From the NCBI GenBank assembly GCA_023213395.1, contig CM041465.1:44709741-44773740 (forward strand): a stretch of DNA of 64,000 nucleotides. Direction: 5' to 3'. Position numbers and translations under genes: made by a program. Position 1 is the stretch's first letter. Each line of letters opens with the position of its first letter. The notes below the pieces were generated by a model, which was given only the letters and a program-made list of their open reading frames with translations, did no database searches and was not told the origin of the DNA. Below, in pieces: positions 55,109 to 64,000 of the stretch. This stretch comes from Cycas panzhihuaensis. Taxonomy: Eukaryota; Cycadophyta.

Positions 55109-55711
55109 TGTGCTCCTCAACCTTGCATTGCTCTACAATCTACCATTCATACATAGAAATGCAACAAGCACATACAGGAATTAGAGCATAGAAACCAAGC
55201 TTTCATAATGGGCACTGCGTCTGGTCCTCTCACAACTAAACGCAGGCCAGAGTGGAGTACATAGGCTGTTCAAGCAGCAAAGCTGAGAGCAGGAAGAGAC
55301 ATACAATCGTCTTTGATTGTCCCTATTTGTTACAATATATTCGGTTACAGTAGTTTCAACCAACTAATTCCTAAGAGTAACATAATTACATAATTCGTTT
55401 ATTTATTCTCCGCTACTGCCCGCATGACGTCATTCTTGCCCAGGATACGTCACTACTGCCCGAGTTGCACCAACGACTGTTCAGGTTGCACTTGTTGTCC
55501 TCCTAGTTTGCACCTACTATCACCTTGGTTGCACCCGGTGCCTGTCTGGTTGCACCTGGTGTCTGTCTGGTTGCACCATCAATTCCTTTATAACTGTTCT
55601 GTTGTTCCAATTGAAAACTGGCTGCTATTGTTGCGACGGTCTTGACTATGTTGTGACTATTCCCAGCTATTCCATTGCTGCTGCTGTTATTGGAGCTTAT
55701 TTCACCACTCA
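55109..55711 (-). repeat. 5' LTR of Element VII
   Basis: On the minus strand TGAGTGGTGAAATAAG to GAGGAGCACA, 603 bp, matching 26887-27489. It contains a 21-bp tandem unit built on GGTTGCACCTGGTGTCTGTC (55520-55580) and a palindromic TGACGTCA. Confidence 0.9.
55425..55432. promoter_or_regulatory. TGACGTCA palindrome in the Element VII 5' LTR
   Basis: TGACGTCA is the consensus bZIP (C-box/as-1 half-site) palindrome; a second ACGTCA lies at 55447-55452. In the 3' LTR the matching word is TGATGTCA, one change. It could have served as a promoter element; that is inference from the motif only. Confidence 0.45.
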
Positions 55712-57053
55712 AAATAGTTATACATTAAGGAGTCTCTCAACATTCTTCCTTGTAAGGTTTTAGAGATAGAGGTGGAAGAGGCGTATTGCCTGGTTATCCA
55801 TTATTTGCTTGTAATCATTTGGGGGATGTCACAATATCTCCTAAACAATTGCGAGGAAGCTTTTCACGAAATAATCTTGCATATGTGAATTCAAATTTTT
55901 TCTTTCTATCCATTTGTGATGTAAATGTTGTTAATTGACTATCAATGTCTGGGATGGATTCTCCTTGTCTGTGCTAGTTTTCATGCAATTGGAAGATCAA
56001 GGTCTTGCTTCCTCATATTTTCTAGAAACACCCTAAGAGTAATTTCTCTATCTATTCCCAAATGTTATTGTTCTTATTCAAGAATTTTTGGAAATGCTCC
56101 AAGGTTAGATTCTTCATCTCCTTCCAATGGAGCTTGCCTTGGAGGGTCCTCGAGAAGCAATGTTTGATCTCTATGTCACAATTCCACATGTATTGATTAG
56201 GGCCTTATTGAGTACCATGTGGCTTGACAAGTCCTTTGATCCATTAAACATCAAGGTCACTGTACTATGGTCATTTTGATAGATAACATTATGTCTTTGA
56301 GAACAAGCATTGTTGTTAGTGATGCCTTATATTTTGGCAAACCATAGGTTTTGGTTATATGCCTTGAATAGTGGTAGTTCTTCCCTGGTGGTGTGTTGAA
56401 CAATTGTTGTATGATTTTTTTTTTTTCAATATTTATTGCGGGACGTTCCTTTGCCATTTTCTTTTTATGCTTCTAGGTGTTTTCTTTCTCTTTCTCTAAG
56501 GTTGTTACTTAGTCAGATACCTCACCTTCCTTAATGGATTCTTCTTTTAGATGCTTGTGGTTTCCATCTGGGGGATTGTGGGCATTAATACTTGGTTGCT
56601 ATTTTGTCCCTCTTCCTTGGATGGAGTGACATTTGATTGGTCAATCTCATTAGCAATTTTAATTTCTTTAATCTACTTGTCTTTAGCATTCATCGCTTTT
56701 AGACACAATGCCCATTCCATTATCTCATTTCACTATTGTTCTTAACTGGATTTGAGTTTATCTTGTATTGGTTTCTTGGATGGCATTGGAAGGTCTCCTA
56801 CTTGCTTGGGTTCAGTTAGAACCTGCCATGATCATGGCAACAATGGTTTTTGTTTGTTTGATTGTATACCTCCACTTGTGGTTAGTGTCAATTGTAGTTA
56901 GGTATGCCTCTATGACATGGGTTCGTATGGGGGTTGCCAACCACATTTGTAGGGAACAAGACCAATGGGCCTATGATATTGGGTAGAGATCAGGCCTATG
57001 ATATTGGATACATGCCTAATGTTAGAATAGGCAATATTTCTTTCCCTACAGAA
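55712..57053. other. Unassigned spacer
   Basis: About 1.3 kb with no recognised gene or element. Open plus frames at 55925-56167, 56551-56745 and 56768-56986 have hydrophobic composition but no family motif. A 25-bp tandem pair (GGCCTATGATATTGG at 56968 and 56993) lies just before Element XI. The text TGTTAGAATAGGCAATATTTC at about 57020 loosely resembles the Element XI LTR start. Confidence 0.4.
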
Positions 57054-57177
57054 TGTTAGGATATAATATTTCATCTAGCTAATGTAACCTTGAGGGTCAT
57101 GTTCCCTCTTCTTGTATCTTTAGACATGTGTATGACACGTGTCATCTGTACAAAAGTCGGTTACAATATACAACTTG

Positions 57178-57218
<41 letters not shown>

Positions 57219-57273
57219 TCAATCTATGATAATAAACATCGACCATTCTGATATTTCATTAGATTGTTCTACA
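57054..57273 (+). repeat. 5' LTR of Element XI
   Basis: TGTTAGGATATAATATTTC to GATTGTTCTACA, 220 bp. Contains 14 GT units at 57189-57216 that are absent from the 3' LTR. Confidence 0.92.
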
Positions 57274-57991
57274 TGGTATTAGAGCAGGCCTATCTGGCTG
57301 CCTGACTAAAATTCTAAGAGGTATGCAAGAGTTTCTGGGTTGTATCCAAGATTATTCAAGACAAGTCTCAAGGAGAATAGAGGAAGGAGTTGATTCACCT
57401 TGAAGGAGAAGCTGTTTGCAAAAGAATTCATCTGTACGGACTTGTATGGACCTGTGTGGTTAGAAATTTTTTGACCTCCTTAGATCGTGACGAAATTTGG
57501 TCAGCAGGATCCTCTCATCACGAGGAACATCTTTTCCTTTTGGACCGAGTGCATTTGAAGTTGTTTCAAGGGTTATTTCCTCACGTTACCAGCTACGCAG
57601 GTTTGAAGAGAAATACTCAATTTTTCATCAAATCCTCTCAGAAATCTGGGTAAATTTCATCAAATCCTCTCAGAAATCTGGGTAAATTTAGATCTATCAT
57701 CTTCTGATCTCTGTGTTCAAAGATTTGAATCTAGGCTTTGTGATTATTTTGGCTGTATTGAAAAGATTTTAGCATTTTAAGCTGAAACCCTAGTTGCCCT
57801 TCCATCTCTTTTGGCCTATTTTCTCGGTCATCTAAGTAAATTATGGAAAAATAATACCAAATCTGGAATCTACTCTGCAAGATCTAACTTTTGAGACCAT
57901 TTTCATTCCATTTCGTACATCTTCATTTTTATACGAAATTCTGTACAACTATACGGACAGTCCTTGCCTCTGACCCCAGTTTGCATTAGCA
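57274..57991 (+). other. Element XI primer site and leader
   Basis: Primer site TGGTATTAGAGC at 57274-57285. The leader has GTACGGACTTGTATGGACC at 57435-57453, like the other family leaders, and a perfect 32-bp tandem pair (57625-57656, 57657-57688). No coding sequence recognised. Confidence 0.7.
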
Positions 57992-58850
57992 ATGGCCTCC
58001 TCAGTCTTGGCTTTGTCTGAACAAGACAAATTGATTGCTACGAATTACCATGTTTGGAAGATTAAGATTGAGACTCTTCTAAGGGCAAAGAACGCTTGGA
58101 AAATAGCCACTGGAAAAGAAGAGAAACTTGATGAAGATGATTTAGAATTTCCCAGCTGGGAAGAAAGGGACAATACAACATTAATCACGCTGAAGCTTTC
58201 AATTTTAGACCCTCTGCTTGTCTATGTTGAAAATGTAAATTCGTCTGCAAAAGTTCGGAAATTATTCGAGAACATGTATGGACAGAAAAATAAAGCCCAA
58301 ATTATAGAACTCAAGGAGGATTTGTTCAAATTGCGCATGAAAGAATATGAAACCATCTTTGAATTTCTTCATAAAATCATTTGATGTAACAATTAGCACT
58401 ATCACCAACAATGATCAAATCAGTAATATGACTCTTGACACATTAATAGGGCTTCTTCTGAGACAGGAACATAGAAACAAACGATATGAGGACACAACAG
58501 AGATCAAGGATGTGTTCATCACCAAACTCCATCTTGGACCTAGAAGAAGGGGTCAATCTCGAGGATGTGCCAGAGCTCTAGACACATGGAGTATGTCATG
58601 AGGAAGGAGACAAGATAACCGTGGCAGAGGTCAGAGCATACCTCCCAGAGAGGCTAGAGTATGCTTCAACTGTGGCAGACTAGGGCATTACTCAAGTAAC
58701 TGCAGAGCCTTTGAAGTCTGTTATCACTGTGGGCGATCTGGATACTATCCATATCAGTGTCCTCAAAGAAGAGCTGAAATCCAAAAAGGGAAGAGACCTA
58801 TTGGGAACTTTTTCAAGGAACAGGATGATGGAGACGAGGAGGAAACTACC
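57992..58850 (+). pseudogene. Element XI Gag and zinc knuckles
   Basis: Copia Gag, ATG at 57992: MASSVLALSEQDKLIATNYH, VWKIKIETLLRAKNAWKI and WEERDNTTLITLKLSILDPL. The frame stops at 58382, where about 100 residues of Gag present in V and VI appear to be lost, then ISNMTLDTLIGLLLRQEHRN in another frame. The knuckles (58660-58765) are VCFNCGRLGHYSSNC, intact C-C-H-C, and CYHCGRSGYYPYQC, where the His is Tyr. Confidence 0.87.
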
Positions 58851-59460
58851 TTCATAACAACTCTCTTAGCAGGCCTAGGTGATGAAGAAGTTTGGTATAT
58901 TGACTCAGGGGCATCCAGGCACATGACTGGGTGAGAGGAGTGGTTTGAATCCCTAAAACCTTTCACATCTCATAAATCTGTTGAACTAGGGTATAAACAT
59001 CCTCTGAATATCAAAGGAGTTGGAACTATAGCCATCAAAATTAAAGTGGGTATACAAAAAATAGGTCATGTGCTTTTTGTTCTAGGTCTGAAAAAAAGTC
59101 TCCTTTCTATCTCTCAGCTAAGAAAGAAAAAACTGAGAACTGTATTTGATGAGAGTGGTTTTCGTCATATTCTAGATATGAAAAATGAAGGTGCTCTGAT
59201 TGCCAAAGGTATAGAAAGTAACAATCTTTATAAGTTACTTTCCAAGCTTGTAACTTACAATGAGATGGCATGTATTGTTGTTAATATTGATAATAATAAG
59301 TTGTGGCATTTGAAGTAGGGGCATATCTCCTTTGATAGACTAATGCAACTGCAAAAGTCTAAAATGGTTGATGGTCTTCCTAATATCTCTTTTTAGCATC
59401 TTATGTGTAGAAGTTGTATGCTTGGGAAACAACATAGGTTTCCATTCAAAACAAATGAGC
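58851..59460 (+). pseudogene. Element XI protease and GAG-pre-integrase
   Basis: Protease VWYIDSGASRHMTG with D-S-G at 58902-58910, stop at 58932, then IQKIGHVLFVLGLKKSLLSI. The pre-integrase unit reads LWHLK, stop, GHISFDRLMQLQKSKMVD and CRSCMLGKQHRFPF (59403-59445). Confidence 0.87.
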
Positions 59461-60488
59461 AACGAACGCAAAATAAGCTGGATTTGGTACATACCGATCT
59501 TTGTGGCCCTCTTACACCTTGTTCTATCAATGGTACTAGATATTTTTTGACTTTCATTGATGATTTCTCTAGGAAAACCTGGATCTACTTTCTATATTGC
59601 AAATCTGAAGTTTTTGAGAAATTCAAAGAATTTAAAGCAGAGATTGAATTGGAATCTAGAGAAAAAGTGAAATGCATTAGATCAGATGGTGGAGGTGAAT
59701 GCATATCGAAAGATGTTTTAAACTTTTGCAAAGCATATGGAATCTGACGACAATTCATAACTCCATATACTCCACAACTCCATATGCTCGAGGAAAGTCA
59801 GGTTCCAAAAATCTACTAGGTAGAGGCAGTCAATACAGTAGGATATCTCATAAACATAAGGCCAACAAAGGTTTTGAATCAAATTACTCCTGAAGAAGCA
59901 AGGACCGGCATCAGACCTGACGTAAGTAATCTAAAAATATTCGGCTGTAAAGCCTTTGTTTACTTTCCAGATAAAAAGAGGTCTAAACTAGATTCTAAAA
60001 GTATAGAATGTGTAATGGTTGGTTACATTAAAAATTCGAAGGCATACAAATGTATAGACCCCAAGACAAACAAGGTCTATATAAGCAGAGATGTAGTATT
60101 CAATGAACTAGAAAACATAAAAGATGCAATAATTGAAAAAATAATTGACGATGCTCTAAAAGGAGTAACACAATTTCAAACTCCAGTTGAAGAAATATCT
60201 GGAATCACTTTAGAAAACATAGAAACTAATGATGAAGAGAGGACATCATAGGAAACTTCCATTAACAGAGAACAAGAATTGCATCTAGACGAAACAGAAA
60301 CAAGCATAGAAGTTGAAGAAGACAAAAAGAAAAGAAGAGTGCCGATACGGTACCTAAAAATGGTTGAAGAAAGCGAAGCAGGTGTATATGCTCACAGAAC
60401 AAGAAGCTAGAAGCACCGGGCCTTAATCATAAACTTAGAGCCTCAATCTTTCGAAAAAGCCAAAGGACAAAAGAATTGGGAAGTAGCA
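59461..60488 (+). pseudogene. Element XI integrase, Glu region deleted
   Basis: Core: LVHTDLCGPLTPCSINGTRY with the first Asp (59485), TFIDDFSRKTWIYFL, KCIRSDGGGECISKD with the second (59680). After ITPYTPQ (59760) the usual QNGVAERKNRT block with the catalytic Glu is missing and the text resumes at VEAVNTVGYLINIRPTKVLN. The linker PDVSNLKIFGCKAFVYFPDK to VYISRDVVFNELEN (59920-60120) is clean, and an acidic Glu/Asp/Thr-rich stretch leads to RT. Confidence 0.87.
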
Positions 60489-60935
60489 ATGAATGAAGAG
60501 ATGGAATCAATTTCTAGAAATCAAACATGGGATCTGGTAGAATTGCCTCTAGGAAAGCTAGTTGTGAATTGCAAATGGGTGTTCAAGATCAAAGAAAATG
60601 TTGATGGAAAAATAAGCAAATACAAAGCTCGATTAGTCACCAAAGGATATACTCAGACTCATGGGATAGACTACGAAAAAGCTTTCTCTCTAGTAGCTAA
60701 ACTGAACACAATAAGAACAATAATAGCTATGGCCGCTCAGAATAATTGGAAAATTTACCAATTGGATGCAAAAAGTGTATTTCTAAATGGTGACCTTGAA
60801 GACGAAGTCTACATGAGACAACCTGGAGGATTTATTCACCTTGGTAAAGAGAACTTGGTATGTAAGTTAAAAAAGGCTTCGTATGGCTTGAAACAAGCCC
60901 AAGAGCCTGATATGCCAAATTAGATAAGTATCTAA
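60489..60935 (+). pseudogene. Element XI reverse transcriptase, 5' part
   Basis: Open for 144 codons: MNEEMESISRNQTWDLVELP, VNCKWVFKIKENVDGKI, ARLVTKGYTQTHGIDYEKAF, YQLDAKSVFLNGDLEDEVYM with the first catalytic Asp, and KKASYGLKQAQ. It ends with a small deletion (the expected PRAWYAK reads EPDMPN) and a TAG. The YVDD half lies in the duplicated segment that follows. Confidence 0.88.
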
Positions 60936-62422
60936 TTCAGAATGGATTTAGTAGATGCAGTTCAGATTCTAGCTTGTACACCAAGAAAAAACAAGGTTTA
61001 ATAACAGTCATCATAGAATATGTTGATAATATGATCCTCATTGGTAGTGATACCGAGTCAATTGAAAACATAAGGGCCCAACTGAAAAGAGGTTTTGAAA
61101 TGACTGATTTAGGATTGTTGAACTACTATCTGGGAATAGAAATAGGGCAAGGAAAAGACTCATTTTCTTTGTCTCAAAGCAGATACATCAAAAATCTACT
61201 CTCAAAATTCAAAATGGAAGAAAGCAACCCTTGTATTACACCTATGGAAGTAAGTTGCGATCTTGCCTCTGGCAATGATGAATAATGTGTTGATGGAACC
61301 CTCTACAGATAGTTAATTGGCAGTCTCATATATCTCATAGCAACCAGACTTAACATCTCTTATGCAATAAGTCTAATCTCAAGATATAGGTAGGATCCCA
61401 GGATCAGACATTGGAAAGCGGTAAAAAGAATCGTCAGATATCTACAGGGGTCAATAAACTTAGAACTCATGCATTCAAAATTGAAAAAAGTTAAGTTAAT
61501 AGGATATTGTGACTCTGATTGTTGGAGACAAAGAAAAAGGGAACTCAACAAGTGGATATTGCCTCTTCCTCGGAACCGCACCAATCTCCTGGAGCAGCAA
61601 GGGACAGGCTACTGTTGCTCTTTCATCAACCGAAGCAGAATATAAGTTAACTGTTAGTGCTACTTGTGAAGTAGTTTGGTTCAGAATGGATTTAGTAGAT
61701 GCAGTTCAGATTCTAGCTTGTACACCAAGAAAAAACAAGGTTTAATAACAATCATCATAGCATATGTTGATGATATGATCCTCACTGGTAGTGACACTAA
61801 GTCAATTGAAAATATAAGGGCCCAACTGAAAAGAGGTTTTGAAATGACTAATTTAGGATTGTTAAACTACTATCTGGGAATAGAAATAGGGCAAGGAAAA
61901 GACTCATTTTCTTTGTCTCAAAGCAGATACATCAAAAATCTTCTCTCAAAATTCAAAATGGAAGAAAGCAACCCCTGTATTACACCTATGGAAGTAGGTT
62001 GTGATCTTGCCTCTGGCAATGATGAACAATGTATTGATGGAACTCTCTATAGATAGTTAATTGGCAGTCTCATATATCTCACAACGACTAGACCTTACAT
62101 CTCTTATGCAGTAAGTCTAGTCTCAAGATATATGTAGGATCCTAGGATCAGACATTGGAAAGCGGCAAAAAGAATTGTCAGATATCTATGGAGGTCAATA
62201 AACTTAAAACTCATGCATCCAAACTGAAAAAAGTTAAGTTAATAGGATATTGTGACTCTGATTGGGCTAGAGACAGAAAAAGGGAACTCAACAAGTGGAT
62301 ATTGCCTCTTCCTCGGAACCGCAACAATCTCCTAGAGCAGCAAGAGATAGGCTACTGTTGCTCTTTCGTTAACCGAAGTAGAATATAAGTTAGTTGCTAG
62401 TGCTACTTGTGAAGTAGTTTGG
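60936..62422 (+). repeat. 744-bp tandem duplication of RT C-terminus and RNase H N-terminus
   Basis: Copy 1 is 60936-61679 and copy 2 is 61680-62422. Both start TTCAGAATGG and run through the YVDD box, MTDLG or MTNLG LLNYYLGIEIGQ, SRYIKNLLSKFKMEESNP, SLIYL and the RNase H start CDSD, ending EVVWF. Copy 1 has YVDN (61019-61030); copy 2 has YVDD (61763-61774). The shared bases TTCAGA at both joints (and again at 62423) are a likely microhomology used to create the duplication. Confidence 0.95.
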
Positions 62423-62701
62423 TTCAGACAACTCCTATTAGACTTGGATCAGCCACAAAAGGAGCGAACAACTCTCTTTTGTGACAACCAAAGTGCAATC
62501 GAGCTAACCAAGAACCCAATTTTGCATGATTGGACAAAACATATAGAAGTTCGTCATCTTTTTATAAGAGAGAATGTTCAAAATAAAGAAGTTGATTTAA
62601 TCTACTGTCCAACAAATGAACAAGTCACAGATGTATTGACAAAACCTCTCAACAACGACAGATTCTTGGTTCTCAGAGACAAATTGGGACTGAAGGGATG
62701 A
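62423..62701 (+). pseudogene. Element XI RNase H C-terminus
   Basis: The single-copy end of the polyprotein: RQLLLDLDQPQKERTTLF, CDNQSAIELTKNPILHDW, HIEVRHLFIRENVQNKEVDL and VTDVLTKPLNNDRFLVLRD, ending in TGA at 62699-62701. The conserved DNQSA and the DVLTKPL end are present. It is followed directly by the polypurine tract. Confidence 0.9.
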
Positions 62702-62716
62702 AACATTAAGAGAGGG

Positions 62717-62906
62717 TGTTAGGATATAATGTTTCATCTGGCTAACGTAACCTCGAGGGTCTTGTTCCCTCTTCTTGTATCTTTGGACGTGTGTGACACG
62801 TGTCATCTATACAAAAGTTGGTTACAATATATAACTTGTATATATATGTACTGAATCTACGATAATAAACATCGACCATTCTGATATTTCATTAGATTGT
62901 TCTACA
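62717..62906 (+). repeat. 3' LTR of Element XI
   Basis: TGTTAGGATATAATGTTTC to GATTGTTCTACA, 190 bp. It lacks the GT run of the 5' LTR and otherwise matches it with scattered changes. Confidence 0.92.
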
Positions 62907-63065
62907 TAGAAAAAGATTTCACTATCATACCTAGGGAAGAAAGATTTTCCAATCATGTCCAAACTAGACAAGGTGTAATCTCTGGATGTACTTTTGATCT
63001 AAGTGGATTAGGGACTTGTACAAATTTTAAAGAATTGGAATATCATCTGCCCAGTGCAAAAGATG
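62907..63065. other. Unassigned short stretch beside Element XI
   Basis: The plus strand is open here (FTIIPREERFSNHVQTRQG, GCTFDLSGLGTCTNFKELEY) to a stop at 63080, but no family is recognised. It separates Element XI from the integrase fragment XII. Confidence 0.35.
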
Positions 63066-63530
63066 AAATATACCTTCTATGAGAGGAGAAATAATGCAAG
63101 GTTTGGACTTTGTACTCTTCACCCCAATAACTAGGAGATAGATTTTTGCCTTTCATCATGTATCTAGCCATCTCCACTATGGTTTTGGTTTTCCTTTCTG
63201 CTACACCATTTTATTGTGATATATAAATAATGGTAAACTGTCTCATGATACCTGTCTGCTTACAAAACTCCATAAACTTTTTGGACTTGTACTCTCCACC
63301 ACTTTCACTTCTCAAGATTTTGATTTTCAATATTGAAAAATAACTTTGTTTAGCCTTGAACTGCTTGAACGTATAAGAAGCTTGGTACTTGTACTTTACG
63401 AGGAATATCCATATCTTCTTAGTGAAGTCATTAATGAAGGTCATGAAGTAATAAGCACCCGACCTAATTGCTGGTCCTGATGTGATTATCCCAAGGCTAA
63501 AGCAACACCTTGTTATGAGTGACACTTATT
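63066..63530 (-). pseudogene. Element XII: Copia integrase fragment
   Basis: A piece of Copia integrase core on the minus strand: SGAYYFMTFINDFTKKIWIF (63460-63400), KIKILRSESGGEYKSKKFME (63330-63270), then in another frame NGVAERKTKTIVEMARYMM and LSPSYWGEEYKVQT (63215-63105). The second catalytic Asp (usually RSDNGGE) is Glu here. Both ends are cut; no Gag, RT or LTR is attached. It differs in sequence from all other integrases in the window. Confidence 0.82.
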
Positions 63531-63540
63531 GTTTCCTTCT

Positions 63541-64000
63541 TGCCTTACACATGGCATTTCTCATAGCTTGCTCATAACAGATTGTGTATCATGAAATGCT
63601 CAGACAAGATTGCCATAATAAAATGTCCATGCAGAGATTGTGGATTGGACAGCAGACACAAATTGTTCATAATCCATAATGATATTAGACTGCTACTTTA
63701 GTACATAATATTGTAATGCAGATTGCAGTGTCCACATTTGCTTGGCTCTTACATAAGGAGTGCGACCCCAGATATGCTGTTCCATATACAGGTCATTGCT
63801 ACCTTGTATACAACTCACTCGGCTCTCTTCCAAGGATTGAAGCTCACTAGAATGCACTGCAATATATTTTTAGTACACACACAGAAATGGATGGGAGAAG
63901 GCCCTATTTAAACCTATCCAAGAGGTGCAAAATATTAAATGATGTCATCTCTTGGCATAATTTATGACTTAATACATAATAATATATTAAACACAAGTTT
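63541..64000. other. Unassigned end of window
   Basis: About 460 bases with no recognised gene, LTR border or repeat. An open plus frame at 63723-63911 (62 codons) has no known motif. Confidence 0.35.

Larger units (their letters stand above)
26887..55711 (-). mobile_element. Element VII: Gypsy (OTA-like) element carrying the nest
   Basis: A minus-strand Ty3-gypsy element with 603-bp LTRs at both ends. Removing the 19.3-kb insertion VIII (with X and IX inside) leaves about 9.5 kb in the order 5' LTR, primer site, Gag, protease, RT, RNase H, integrase, accessory frame, 3' LTR. The RNase H reading is restored exactly across the 5-bp target duplication ATCAA. The extra ORF after integrase and the integrase sequence CDICQRTSKPSKRN with WGLDFLGPI suggest the Ogre/Tat/Athila group (inference). 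Catalytic residues are lost in protease, RT and integrase. Flanking ATAGTT occurs at both outer ends but offset by 1-2 bases, so the target duplication is uncertain. Confidence 0.9.
57054..62906 (+). mobile_element. Element XI: Copia element with internal RT duplication
   Basis: A 5,853-bp plus-strand Copia element with LTRs of 220 and 190 bp, primer site TGGTATTAGAGC (57274-57285) and polypurine tract AACATTAAGAGAGGG before the 3' LTR. Flanks read CAGAA before and TAGAA after, a four-of-five match that could be a target duplication with one C-to-T change. It contains a 744-bp tandem duplication in the RT/RNase H region. Same family as V and VI. Confidence 0.92.

Noticed and set aside
1-64000. 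Plant pararetrovirus or other viral insertion
   Set aside because: All RT regions have Copia or Gypsy order with LTRs, integrase and tRNA primer sites, or LINE architecture; no movement protein or coat-protein motif was seen.

Overview
The window is plant nuclear DNA made almost entirely of retrotransposons. I found no host gene, rRNA, tRNA gene, CRISPR array or bacterial feature. The plant assignment rests on four things: Ty1-copia elements with initiator-Met-tRNA type primer sites; Ty3-gypsy elements that look like the Ogre/Tat/Athila (OTA) clade; an L1-type LINE carrying the plant zf-RVT plus RNase H tail; and deep nesting of elements with clean 5-bp target-site duplications (TSDs). This density suggests a large, repeat-rich seed-plant genome. 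A gymnosperm is possible but cannot be shown from the sequence alone. Every coding region is broken by stops, frameshifts or deletions.

Layout, left to right. Element I (1-1664, minus) is the 5' end of a Copia element: LTR, primer site and gag-protease, cut by the window edge. Element II (2740-5224, minus) is a Copia fragment without LTRs or RT. Element III is a 5'-truncated LINE (6805-15542, minus) with a 16-bp TSD. Its body is split by Element IV (8138-14141, plus), a non-autonomous Gypsy with two LTRs, a GTAAC TSD and one long Gag-protease-GPY/F frame that lacks RT, RNase H and most of integrase. At 16017-16320 a minus-strand Copia LTR (XIII) lies head to head with Element V (about 16321-21361, plus, Copia). 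Element VI (21516-25345, plus) is a Copia with matching LTRs and an AAAAT TSD.

The centre is one nest. Element VII is a Gypsy on the minus strand (26887-55711) whose RNase H was split by Element VIII (31250-50545, minus, apparently non-coding, TSD ATCAA). Element VIII was hit twice: by Element IX (32949-40810, plus, Copia, LTRs differing at 2 of 366 positions) and, inside its 5' LTR, by Element X (43381-50503, minus, Copia, TSD AGGCC). With the insertions removed, Element VII reads gag, protease, RT, RNase H, integrase, then a degraded accessory reading frame of about 1.9 kb before the 3' LTR. That accessory frame is the least familiar coding sequence here.

The right end holds Element XI (57054-62906, plus, Copia), which carries an internal 744-bp tandem duplication of its RT/RNase H region, and a Copia integrase fragment (XII, minus). 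Unassigned spacers lie at 1665-2739, 5225-6788, 25346-26885, 55712-57053 and 63541-64000.

The nesting gives a relative order: III before IV; VII before VIII; VIII before IX and X. All LTR pairings and TSDs were read by eye. No database search was possible, so family and lineage names are inferences from motifs.
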